Source: Lachnospiraceae bacterium | Lineage (GTDB): Bacteria > Bacillota > Clostridia > Lachnospirales > Lachnospiraceae | Length of the DNA: 20,332 nt | Assembly (NCBI GenBank): GCA_009774375.1 | Contig: VSNO01000075.1 | Location: 1 to 20,332, forward strand | Reading direction: 5' to 3' | Shown here: positions 6,677 to 13,147 of the stretch, piece by piece | Layout of the letters: every line of letters begins with the position of its first letter | Numbering within the stretch: the first letter of the stretch is position 1 | Program-made: the position numbers and the translations under genes | Notes under the pieces: model-generated | Database searches by the model: none | Told to the model about the DNA's origin: nothing | The model's input: only the letters and a program-made list of their open reading frames with translations

Positions 6677-9476
6677 GATCTTTATTTCCTTCACCTTTTT
6701 TGCCTGCAAACCTGATCTTGAGCGACTGTTTGACCATGTTCGGCAGCACATATTTGAGCTTGTCCTCCGACTTGATCATGGTAGAACAGCCCGGCAGCTC
6801 CCTGTGAAGCGAGATGGCGTCAAAGACACACTTAGTCGTGCAGACGCCACAACCAATACACTTGTTTGGATCCACCACGGAAGCGCCGCAGCCCAGGCAT
6901 CGGGAGGTCTCCGCTTTTACCTGCTCCTCCGTCAGCGTGTTGGACAGATCCCTGAAAGAGCAAAGCTGTTCTTCCTCCGCCCGCTCGGGCCGCTGTCTGT
7001 CCGTGTTGTCGTAGCTGGCGATGAAGAGATCACCCTTGTCAAGCTCTATGAAATCCCTGCGGTTTCTTCCGATCGTGAGGGTGCAGTGCTCATGCACATA
7101 ACGGTGCAGGGAAACCGCACCCTCCCTGCCCGCCGCGATGGCGTCGATGGCAAATTTCGGTCCGGTAAAGACATCGCCGCCCACAAAGATATCCGGCTCC
7201 GCCGTCTGATACGTGAGCTTGTCGGCAATAGCTCCGCCGTTCGGGCGAAGCGCCACCTTCGTGCCCTTGATGAGGTCTCCCCAGGCGATCCCCTGTCCCA
7301 CGCTGAAGATCACGCTGGCACACGAAACCGTGATGGTATCCTTCTCGTCATAGACCGGCGCAAACCGGTGAGACGCGTCGTACACCTGCGTACATCTCTT
7401 GAAGACCACGCCCACGGCCCTTCCATTCTCCGTCAGGATCTCCTTCGGTCCCCATCCGTTGTTGATGGAAATGTTTTCCTCTGTGGCTTCGAGGATCTCC
7501 TCCCGGCTGGCTGGCATCTCATCCCTGCTTTCCAGACAGAACATGGACACTTTTCCCTGTCCGCAGCGGGTGCTCATCCTTGCCGCATCGATGGCGACAT
7601 TGCCGCCGCCTACCACGACCACATCGCCGCCAAGGTCAAAGCCTTCTTTTTCCCCCGCTTCTTTCAGGAACTCGACCGCCGTGTAGACGTTCTTCGCATC
7701 CTCCCCAGGAACGCCGGGCCTTCTGCCCTCCTGACAGCCGATCGCGACATAAAATCCCTTATAGCCTTCCGCCCGCAGCTGCTCGATGGTGACATCCTTT
7801 CCGACTTCAACGCCGCAGCGGATCTCGACACCCATCGCCCTGATCACATCGATCTCCGCCTCGATCAGATCCTTCTCCAGCTTGTAGGAAGGAATGCCGT
7901 AGGTCAGCATACCGCCCGGCCGCTCATTTTTCTCGAATATCACAGGCTTATAGCCCTTCTCCGCCAGAAAGTAAGCACACGACAGTCCCGCAGGCCCCGC
8001 GCCGATGATGGCGATCTTTTCGTCAAAGCTTCCTTTTAAAGAGGGAACCGTGGGCTTCGGGATATAGCGCGTCTCCGCTTTCAGATCCCGCTCCGCCACA
8101 AAGCGCTTCACGGCGTCGATGGCGACAGCCTCGTCCAGCGTGGCGCGGGTGCAGGCGTCCTCGCACCGCCGGTTGCAGATACGCCCGCAGATCGCCGGCA
8201 ACGGGTTATCCTTCTTGATCAGCGCCAGCGCCTCCTCATAACGGCCTTCCTTCGCAAGCTTCAGGTATCCCTGAACCGCTATGTGTGCCGGACAGGCAGT
8301 CTTGCAGGGCGCCGTTCCGGTATCGTAACAGTTGATCCGGTTCACATCCCGGTAATTGTGCGTCCACATATGCTCGCCCCACTTCTGTTCCGTGGGGAGC
8401 GACATCCTTGGATATTCCACCTCACTGCCGTCCTTCTTGCAGAGCTTCTGTCCCAGCTTCACCGCGCCCGCCGGACAGGCTTCCACACATTTGCCACAGG
8501 CAACGCATTTTTCCCTGTCCACTTTTGCGATATATGCCGAGCGCGACATGTTCGGCGTGTTGAAGAGCTGGGAAGTGCGCAGCGCATAGCACACATTGAC
8601 ATTGCAATTGCAGATGGCAAAGATCTTATTAGCGCCGTCAATGTTGGTGATCTGATGGACGAATCCGTTGTCCTCCGCCTGCCTGAAGATCTCCAGCGCC
8701 TCCTCCTTCGTGATGTAATATCCGTCCTTCTGCGTCTCCACCACATAGTCCGCCATGTCGCCCACCGCCACGCACCAGCCCTCCGGATCATCCCCGCAGC
8801 CCTCATCGTGATACAGGCGGGAACGGCGGCAGGAGCAGGGGCTCGCCGCGTACTTGCCCTCGTATTTTGACAGCCAGTAGGATATATGTTCCAGATCGAT
8901 GGATTCGCTCTCCATCTCGATCGCCTTCTCCACGGGAATCACGTGCATGCCGATGCCGTTCCCGCCCTCGCCCACAAAAGGCGTCACATGCTCGAGGGGC
9001 AGCCTTGACATATGCTCGAAAAACAGCGTGACCTCCGGGTGTTCCTCCATCACCCTGCTGTTCATGTTAAAAAATTCCGCCGAGCCCGGCACGTACATCG
9101 GTAGAAGATACTGCTTCTCATGTGCAGGGTTTTCCCAGTTGTATTCCAGAATGCCTTTCACGGACATCCTCTGAAGTTTCGGCTCGAGCTCAGCCTCCGA
9201 TATGCCTGTGAGCCTAGCGATCTCCGGCAGGGTTTTGGGCTTGCGCACGCCCAGTTTCAGGGCAATCTCCGCCTCCTCGTCGGTGAGCACCCCCGCCAGT
9301 CCCCAGTATTCCGGATCGTCCTTGGTGATCTTCTTCAGCCCCAGCTTCTGGGGGATCCTGTCCGTGATCATCTTCCCCAGTTTTAAGATACTCTCCCGCG
9401 GCGGTCCGTTATCGCTCGCCTTGTGCTCCGGATACACATACTCCGGATAAAGCTCCCTGTCTAATTTTCTCTCCAT
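6669..9476 (-). CDS. Large multi-cluster Fe-S flavoprotein oxidoreductase (glutamate synthase small-subunit/NfnB-like core)
   Basis: A 935-residue redox protein. Approximate domains: residues 1-200, a helical region resembling a winged-helix ('LPEIARLTGISEAELEPKL'); 210-300, a Cys-rich region with 'PCSCRRSRLYHDEGCG' and 'ICNCNVNVCYALR'; 320-340, a ferredoxin motif 'CVACGKCVEACP'; 390-445, the Fe-S domain of the glutamate synthase beta/dihydropyrimidine dehydrogenase type ('CKTACPAH', 'ICGRICNRRCEDAC'); 490-790, two Rossmann folds ('GAGPAGLS' for FAD, 'GGGNVAIDAAR' for NAD(P)H, 'GGDVFTGP'); and about 860-890, a second ferredoxin-like motif ('CLGCG', 'CIGCGVCTTKC'). It probably moves electrons between NAD(P)H and a ferredoxin-like or unknown partner. 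GAGG six bases before the ATG at 9476 favours that start; 9488 is possible. It sits between hypB and hypA. Exact reaction unknown. Confidence 0.88.
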   Translation of the reverse strand: MERKLDRELYPEYVYPEHKASDNGPPRESILKLGKMITDRIPQKLGLKKITKDDPEYWGLAGVLTDEEAEIALKLGVRKPKTLPEIARLTGISEAELEPKLQRMSVKGILEYNWENPAHEKQYLLPMYVPGSAEFFNMNSRVMEEHPEVTLFFEHMSRLPLEHVTPFVGEGGNGIGMHVIPVEKAIEMESESIDLEHISYWLSKYEGKYAASPCSCRRSRLYHDEGCGDDPEGWCVAVGDMADYVVETQKDGYYITKEEALEIFRQAEDNGFVHQITNIDGANKIFAICNCNVNVCYALRTSQLFNTPNMSRSAYIAKVDREKCVACGKCVEACPAGAVKLGQKLCKKDGSEVEYPRMSLPTEQKWGEHMWTHNYRDVNRINCYDTGTAPCKTACPAHIAVQGYLKLAKEGRYEEALALIKKDNPLPAICGRICNRRCEDACTRATLDEAVAIDAVKRFVAERDLKAETRYIPKPTVPSLKGSFDEKIAIIGAGPAGLSCAYFLAEKGYKPVIFEKNERPGGMLTYGIPSYKLEKDLIEAEIDVIRAMGVEIRCGVEVGKDVTIEQLRAEGYKGFYVAIGCQEGRRPGVPGEDAKNVYTAVEFLKEAGEKEGFDLGGDVVVVGGGNVAIDAARMSTRCGQGKVSMFCLESRDEMPASREEILEATEENISINNGWGPKEILTENGRAVGVVFKRCTQVYDASHRFAPVYDEKDTITVSCASVIFSVGQGIAWGDLIKGTKVALRPNGGAIADKLTYQTAEPDIFVGGDVFTGPKFAIDAIAAGREGAVSLHRYVHEHCTLTIGRNRRDFIELDKGDLFIASYDNTDRQRPERAEEEQLCSFRDLSNTLTEEQVKAETSRCLGCGASVVDPNKCIGCGVCTTKCVFDAISLHRELPGCSTMIKSEDKLKYVLPNMVKQSLKIRFAGKKGEGNKDHA

Positions 9477-9497
9477 GTTTTCCCTCATTTCTTTCTC

Positions 9498-10175
9498 TTA
9501 TTGCATTGATCCCCGCCATGACCTGATTTCTGCCCGGAGCCAGTCTGCCCACGCATCGATCCCCTCACCTGTCTTCGCGCAGATGGGAATGATCCTGGCG
9601 TCCGGATTCCGCATACGGATATACTCCCTGCACTTCTCCAGATCAAAGTCAAAATAAGGCAGGACGTCAATCTTGTTGATCAGCACCACGTCGCAGACCG
9701 AGAACATCAGCGGATATTTCAGCGGCTTATCGTCCCCCTCGGGCACGGACAGGATCATGGCATTCCTCGACGCGCCGGTGTCAAACTCTGCGGGACATAC
9801 CAGATTCCCCACATTTTCCAGGATCGCCAGCTCCACGTCCCCCGTTTCCAGCCCTTCGAGCCCCTGCCTTGTCATCGCGGCGTCCAGATGGCACATGCCT
9901 CCCGTGTGGAGCTGGATCACCTTTGCTCCCGACTGCGAGATCGTCCTCGCGTCCACATCGGAATCAATGTCCGCCTCCATGACGCCGATCCGGAATACCT
10001 CCCCAAGCGCTTCGATCGTGCGCATTAGCGTCGTGGTCTTGCCCGCTCCCGGAGAGGACATGAGGTTCAAAAGAAACACGCCTTTTTCCCTTAATTCCGC
10101 CCGCAGCGCCTCCGCCTGCCTGTCATTGTCCGCAAAAACGCTCTGCCTGATCTCCAGTATCCGCACATCTTTCAT
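9498..10175 (-). CDS. hypB: Nickel-insertion GTPase HypB
   Basis: A 225-residue SIMIBI GTPase with P-loop 'SPGAGKTTT' (K46), 'HTGGMCHLDAAM' (C95, H96), 'ENVGNLVCPAEFD' (C127) and the guanine-binding 'NKID' at 167-170. C95, H96 and C127 correspond to the metal site of the HypB G domain. The extra N-terminal CxxCGC nickel motif of E. coli HypB and the His-rich stretch of some homologues are both absent. HypB uses GTP hydrolysis to release nickel to a client enzyme together with HypA. The start at 10175 has GGAGG 6 bases upstream. It is the first gene of the operon, with a consensus promoter just upstream. The oxidoreductase gene begins about 20 bases after its stop. Confidence 0.95.
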   Translation of the reverse strand: MKDVRILEIRQSVFADNDRQAEALRAELREKGVFLLNLMSSPGAGKTTTLMRTIEALGEVFRIGVMEADIDSDVDARTISQSGAKVIQLHTGGMCHLDAAMTRQGLEGLETGDVELAILENVGNLVCPAEFDTGASRNAMILSVPEGDDKPLKYPLMFSVCDVVLINKIDVLPYFDFDLEKCREYIRMRNPDARIIPICAKTGEGIDAWADWLRAEIRSWRGSMQ

Positions 10176-10204
10176 GAATTTCCTCCTTTGTTCCTGATAC
10201 TAAT

Positions 10205-10233
10205 ATTATAATGTTTCGCACTCTCCTTGTAAA
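10205..10233 (-). promoter_or_regulatory. Sigma-A promoter of the hypB operon
   Basis: Reading the minus strand: TTTACA (10233-10228), a 17-base spacer, then perfect TATAAT (10210-10205), followed by the hypB ribosome site AAGGAGG some 17 bases later. The short leader leaves no room for a riboswitch. Confidence 0.8.
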
Positions 10234-10248
10234 GAAAAACGTCGCATC

Positions 10249-10291
10249 AAAAAAGGTATGGAAACAGTGTGAAACCACCTGTCTCCATACC
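10249..10291 (-). terminator. Intrinsic terminator of the HTH-FHIPEP gene
   Basis: On the minus strand, GGTATGGAGACAG (10291-10279) pairs with CTGTTTCCATACC (10267-10255) with one wobble pair, around an 11-base loop, followed by six T residues (10254-10249). It begins 6 bases after the stop codon at 10298, and separates that gene from the hypB promoter. Confidence 0.92.
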
Positions 10292-10297
10292 CGATCC

Positions 10298-11056
10298 TTA
10301 AACGGAAACGTCCGCTTCCATCTCCTCCATGATGTGTATCAGGTCGCGGATACTGCCCCTTTCCCTGATCACATTCCGCAAATGCTCCATGACCCTGTAA
10401 TAGCTGGTCCTGCCGGGCACGAGACCATACAGCACACCCGGATACTGCTCCTGCAGGTTGTCGAGCAGGCATTTTACAAGCTGCTTGTTCAGGATCCTGC
10501 CATAATCCTCCCTGCACAGCCTGACGGCGTCATCAATGATCGAGCAGTACCGCTGTTGCTCTGTCTCTGACTGCATTTCTGTAAATTCTCTCTGGAGCAG
10601 TATCTGATCATAGGATAAAATGCGGACCTCATTCTCTTTTAATCCTTCCATATCCATGATCCTGATGACCGGCAGCAGCATGCCCGTCTCAGCGGCAAGC
10701 CGACTGCGGCATCGATCGACATAGTCTGTTCTGATCCCCTCCGCAATGCAGGGAACCAGACCGAGTCCCACCTCGATGCGCAGCGGCTCTGCGATCAGAT
10801 TCTGCCGGACCTTCTTCTCCTCCTGCATATCCCCGCTCTCGCTGATCGGCTGGATCTCGATCCCCAGCAGGGCATCTGCCCGAACCCTGAGCAGCGCACA
10901 GATGCCGGAGAGCAGCGCGATATCGGGAAGGCTTGTCCCCCTCTCCCACTTCGAGACCGCCTGCGGTGTCACGCCAAGCCTCGACGCAAACTCCTCCTGT
11001 GTCATGTTCTGGTTCTGCCGGAATCTGCTGATATTTTCACCGATCTGTTGTACCAT
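10298..11056 (-). CDS. XRE helix-turn-helix protein fused to an FlhA C-terminal-like (FHIPEP) domain
   Basis: A 252-residue soluble protein. Residues 4-62 form a clear XRE helix-turn-helix ('MTQEEFASRLGVTPQAVSKW'). Residues about 88-157 ('EPLRIEVGLGLVPCIAEG', 'LLPVIRIMDMEGLKENEVRI') and 168-247 ('LNKQLVKCLLDNLQEQYPGV', 'VMEHLRNVIRERGSIRDLIH') match, by eye, the cytoplasmic domain of the flagellar/type III export-gate protein FlhA (FHIPEP family), for instance its 'GYGLIPLVD', 'VPPIRIRDN', 'LLDNxxxxYP' and 'LLRERVSIRDL' segments. About 100 residues found between these in FlhA are missing, and there are no membrane helices, so this is not an export gate. The start at 11056 has GGAGG 8 bases upstream. 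It is monocistronic, with its own promoter and terminator. A regulator that uses an FlhA-like domain as sensor or partner-binding module is inferred. Confidence 0.85.
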   Translation of the reverse strand: MVQQIGENISRFRQNQNMTQEEFASRLGVTPQAVSKWERGTSLPDIALLSGICALLRVRADALLGIEIQPISESGDMQEEKKVRQNLIAEPLRIEVGLGLVPCIAEGIRTDYVDRCRSRLAAETGMLLPVIRIMDMEGLKENEVRILSYDQILLQREFTEMQSETEQQRYCSIIDDAVRLCREDYGRILNKQLVKCLLDNLQEQYPGVLYGLVPGRTSYYRVMEHLRNVIRERGSIRDLIHIMEEMEADVSV

Positions 11057-11072
11057 ATGAAATCCCTCCTTT

Positions 11073-11095
11073 GATATTGATACCTTTATCATATC
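11073..11095. promoter_or_regulatory. Interrupted palindrome over the -10 of the HTH-FHIPEP promoter (operator candidate)
   Basis: GATA-T-TGATA-CCTT-TATCA-TATC: outer 4-bp and inner 5-bp arms pair with a single-base bulge. It covers the -10 element and likely transcription start, a typical place for autorepression by an XRE protein. The arms are short and AT-rich, so chance is possible. Confidence 0.35.
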
Positions 11096-11116
11096 CCGCC
11101 AGACGTCCATTGTAAA
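11088..11116 (-). promoter_or_regulatory. Sigma-A promoter of the HTH-FHIPEP gene
   Basis: Minus strand TTTACA (11116-11111), 17-base spacer, TATGAT (11093-11088). The -35 hexamer and spacing are the same as at the hypB promoter. It lies just downstream of the epimerase stop codon, so this gene is separate from the epimerase unit. Confidence 0.75.
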
Positions 11117-11150
11117 ACAACTGGTGGTTTGGGAGCGGTTCAACGGGAAA

Positions 11151-12062
11151 TCAGAAATGAACATCGATATATTCAATATACCCTTTGCGCCTCACTTCAT
11201 CCCTGTGTCCACGATACCAGAGATACGATTCCCGCAGCCCCTCATCCAGTGGAACTGTATCTGCGATCAGCTCCTTTTGTCGTGACACATCCAGGTGATA
11301 CTCATAGTCAGAAAAACTGAAATATTCCCTCTGGTTGATATCCTGATACACTTCCACGCAGTCGGCCGTATGCCCTGCCGCGCGGTAACACTGCTCCACC
11401 CACTCCCGCACCGTGATGCACTCCTCATTTCCGACATTATAGACATGCTCCGCTGGGTGCCTGTCCAATATCGCCTCGATGCATCTGCACAGATCCCGGA
11501 CATGGAAGAACTGCAGTTTCATCCCGCCCTTCCCCGGCAGATAAAATCTGCGGTTCTGGTCTGCACACTCAAACACGAACGCCTCGCGGTACACATTGTC
11601 CATTGGTCCGTAGAGATATGGCGGCCGGAGTATGTACGCGCCGGGAACTCTCCTCAGCAATTCTGTTTCCGCCTCGATCTTGTCTGTCCCGTAGGCTCCC
11701 CAGTATTGATTCACACCAGTCCGCGTATTCTCTGTAAACGGCTGCGGCGCTGTCTCGGGATAGACAGCGCTGGAACTGATCAGTATATATTCCCCAAAAC
11801 GTTCCCCCGCATCCCCCAGCGCATCGAGCAGATCCGACACATCCTCCCCGGTGTAGGCAGTGACATCGAGCACTGCATCGAACACATACTGCCTCAACCG
11901 ATCTCCAAGCTGATGCCTGTCCGCTTCGATCAAAGTACAGCCCCGGGGCTGCGGGCGATGATTCCGGTTCAGCACATAAACCGCATCACCTTTATCTGCA
12001 AAATATTCCGAGACATATCGGCTCACAAACACTGTTCCGCCTGTAACGAGTATTTTTCTCAT
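11151..12062 (-). CDS. NAD-dependent epimerase/dehydratase family protein
   Basis: A 303-residue extended short-chain dehydrogenase. The N-terminal nucleotide motif 'VTGGTVFVSRYV' is the family's GGxxFVG variant with Ser in the last place. 'ISSSAVYP' supplies the catalytic Ser and 'YGTDK' the YxxxK pair, and 'LRPPYLYGP' and 'VYNVGNEECITVREW' are typical of the sugar-nucleotide epimerase branch. The likely substrate is a nucleotide sugar or related metabolite; the C-terminus does not identify it. ATG at 12062 is preferred (GAGG six bases upstream, and the protein then begins 'MRKILVTGG'); GTG at 12074 is possible. It starts one base after the stop of the PBECR4-like gene, so the two are co-translated. 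Confidence 0.85.
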   Translation of the reverse strand: MRKILVTGGTVFVSRYVSEYFADKGDAVYVLNRNHRPQPRGCTLIEADRHQLGDRLRQYVFDAVLDVTAYTGEDVSDLLDALGDAGERFGEYILISSSAVYPETAPQPFTENTRTGVNQYWGAYGTDKIEAETELLRRVPGAYILRPPYLYGPMDNVYREAFVFECADQNRRFYLPGKGGMKLQFFHVRDLCRCIEAILDRHPAEHVYNVGNEECITVREWVEQCYRAAGHTADCVEVYQDINQREYFSFSDYEYHLDVSRQKELIADTVPLDEGLRESYLWYRGHRDEVRRKGYIEYIDVHF

Positions 12063-12063
12063 A

Positions 12064-12735
12064 TCATACCTCACATATCTCCCCTCTCCAGTATCCTTTC
12101 AATTTCCTCTGAAAGAGATATCTGCTTATATCAATACTCCTATCTATTTTTTCCAGTATTGAATATTTTTCTGCCATATAGCTTTTGGAAAACACAGCAT
12201 AAACCTTTTGTACCGGGGACGATATGACATCCCTGATATCCTTTTTAAGAAGTGTGTTTGGTACGTTCAGCCCTGTATTCCGATCCTTCACAAAACCAAT
12301 ACAGCCGCACACACCGCCTGCTACCTTCTCTGTATACAGTTTCGGTCCCCTGTCCGTAAACTCTCCGATCATTGTTACATTCCGCTTGATCTGCATCATG
12401 TTTTCCAGTATGTTAAATTTTTGTATCGTGGAACCGTCCGCTGCAAAGCTGAAATCATTTTCCGTCAGTCGGTTTGCAAGACATTTTTCATAAAAGTGAA
12501 TTGCAGATCCAATTTCATAGTTATTTACCTTTACACCTGTCAGATGCAGGAAATTATGACGATGAAAAACAGCCTCATAACCTTTTACTGTATACAACCT
12601 GCTTTCCCCCGCCTGTAGCTGCTTCCTGACCACGACCGGTATTCCATAAAGAAATAGAAGTTTCTGGTCTTCCAGCTCCTTTTGATACAGCGCAGCCGCC
12701 TTTGTCATGATCTGAATTGCCCTTCTTTTGTCCAT
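12064..12735 (-). CDS. PBECR4-like (barnase/EndoU/colicin/RelE-fold nuclease-like) protein
   Basis: A 223-residue protein without signal peptide or membrane helices. A central block ('FHRHNFLHLTGVKV', 'FYEKCLANRLTENDFSF', 'TIQKFNILENMMQIK', 'IGEFTDRGPKLYTEKVAGG', 'CIGFV...NVPNTLLKKDIRDV') resembles, from memory, the PBECR4 domain. That family was predicted to share the fold of barnase/EndoU/colicin E5-D/RelE nucleases and is often found in phage-derived or mobile regions. Conserved His, Arg and Lys positions could form an active site, but nuclease activity is only predicted for the family. The start at 12735 has AGAGGA upstream at good spacing; a longer in-frame start at 12783 lacks one. It is followed after one base by the epimerase-like gene, and preceded by 400 bp of repeat-bearing non-coding DNA. 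Confidence 0.65.
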   Translation of the reverse strand: MDKRRAIQIMTKAAALYQKELEDQKLLFLYGIPVVVRKQLQAGESRLYTVKGYEAVFHRHNFLHLTGVKVNNYEIGSAIHFYEKCLANRLTENDFSFAADGSTIQKFNILENMMQIKRNVTMIGEFTDRGPKLYTEKVAGGVCGCIGFVKDRNTGLNVPNTLLKKDIRDVISSPVQKVYAVFSKSYMAEKYSILEKIDRSIDISRYLFQRKLKGYWRGEICEV

Positions 12736-12813
12736 AACAATATCCTCTGTATGTGCTATCGAGCAGCAGATGTCCGCCTCCACTACTCGCCGCTTTAGCG
12801 AATTTCATTCGAA

Positions 12814-12850
12814 AAGGGAATGCCCATGCCGCAGCACCTGACATTCCCTT
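12814..12850. repeat. Inverted repeat, 9-bp arms (possible minus-strand terminator)
   Basis: AAGGGAATG (12814-12822) pairs with CATTCCCTT (12842-12850) across a 19-base loop. Read on the minus strand the stem is followed by TTTTC, a short T-run, so it might end transcripts arriving from the phosphatase side before the PBECR4-like gene. Confidence 0.45.
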
Positions 12851-12861
12851 CTCATGGTTGA

Positions 12862-12961
12862 TTTTTCCGTTGTCTGCCAACCTCCGGCACCCATGTCCGG
12901 AAAATAACAGGTTTTTCCGTTGCCTGCCAGCCTCCGGCACCTATGTCCGGAAAAATATCAG
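12862..12961. repeat. Two-copy ~50-bp tandem repeat with inverted ends
   Basis: Copy 1 is 12862-12910 and copy 2 is 12912-12961, about 90% identical, period 50. Each begins TTTTTCCGTTG and carries CCTCCGGCACC followed by ATGTCCGGAAAA. Within each copy the ends TTTTCCG and CGGAAAA are inverted, and CCGG occurs twice inside, so each unit can fold as a hairpin in RNA or DNA. This resembles a dispersed intergenic repeat element present in two copies, not a CRISPR (no spacers). Confidence 0.75.
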
Positions 12962-13097
12962 ATTTTAGGTGTCAACCCACCGCTGATACACAGCTTCTCT
13001 AGTTACATTCTACACGAATTTCATGTAAAATGCAACCTCATTTTCAGCATATGCAGATACAACGCGTTTTATCCGTTACGGTTCACTCCGTGCCCAG

Positions 13098-13147
13098 TAA
13101 CAGGTAAAAATCCATGCAGAACCTCACAAATGGATTTTTATCTGTTA
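13098..13147. terminator. 18-bp hairpin at the 3' end of the HAD phosphatase gene
   Basis: TAACAGGTAAAAATCCAT (13098-13115) pairs with ATGGATTTTTATCTGTTA (13130-13147) with one wobble position, around a 14-base loop. The stop codon of the phosphatase lies in the right arm. ATCCAT/ATGGAT flanked by A5 and T5 gives a terminator-like form on either strand, although there is no T-run beyond the stem. It is most likely a terminator or 3'-end stabiliser of the phosphatase transcript. Confidence 0.6.

Larger units (their letters stand above)
12736..13137. other. Gene-free stretch with repeats and hairpins
   Basis: About 400 bp between the phosphatase gene and the PBECR4-like gene without a credible coding frame. 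It holds a 50-bp tandem repeat, a hairpin near 12814-12850 and a longer hairpin at the phosphatase 3' end, listed separately. Short frames through it (e.g. 12753-12968 plus) run across the repeats and have no ribosome site. No convincing promoter for the PBECR4-like gene was seen. Confidence 0.6.

Noticed and set aside
6675..8039. 454-codon open frame on the plus strand
   Set aside because: It is antisense to the oxidoreductase gene, has no ribosome site, and its translation is Arg/His/Leu-rich without any recognisable motif; it is a shadow of the minus-strand gene.
11295..12227. 310-codon plus-strand open frame
   Set aside because: Antisense to the epimerase and PBECR4-like genes, no ribosome site, no family features.
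12862..12961. Possible CRISPR array
   Set aside because: Only two adjacent copies with one base between them and no spacers; no cas genes nearby.
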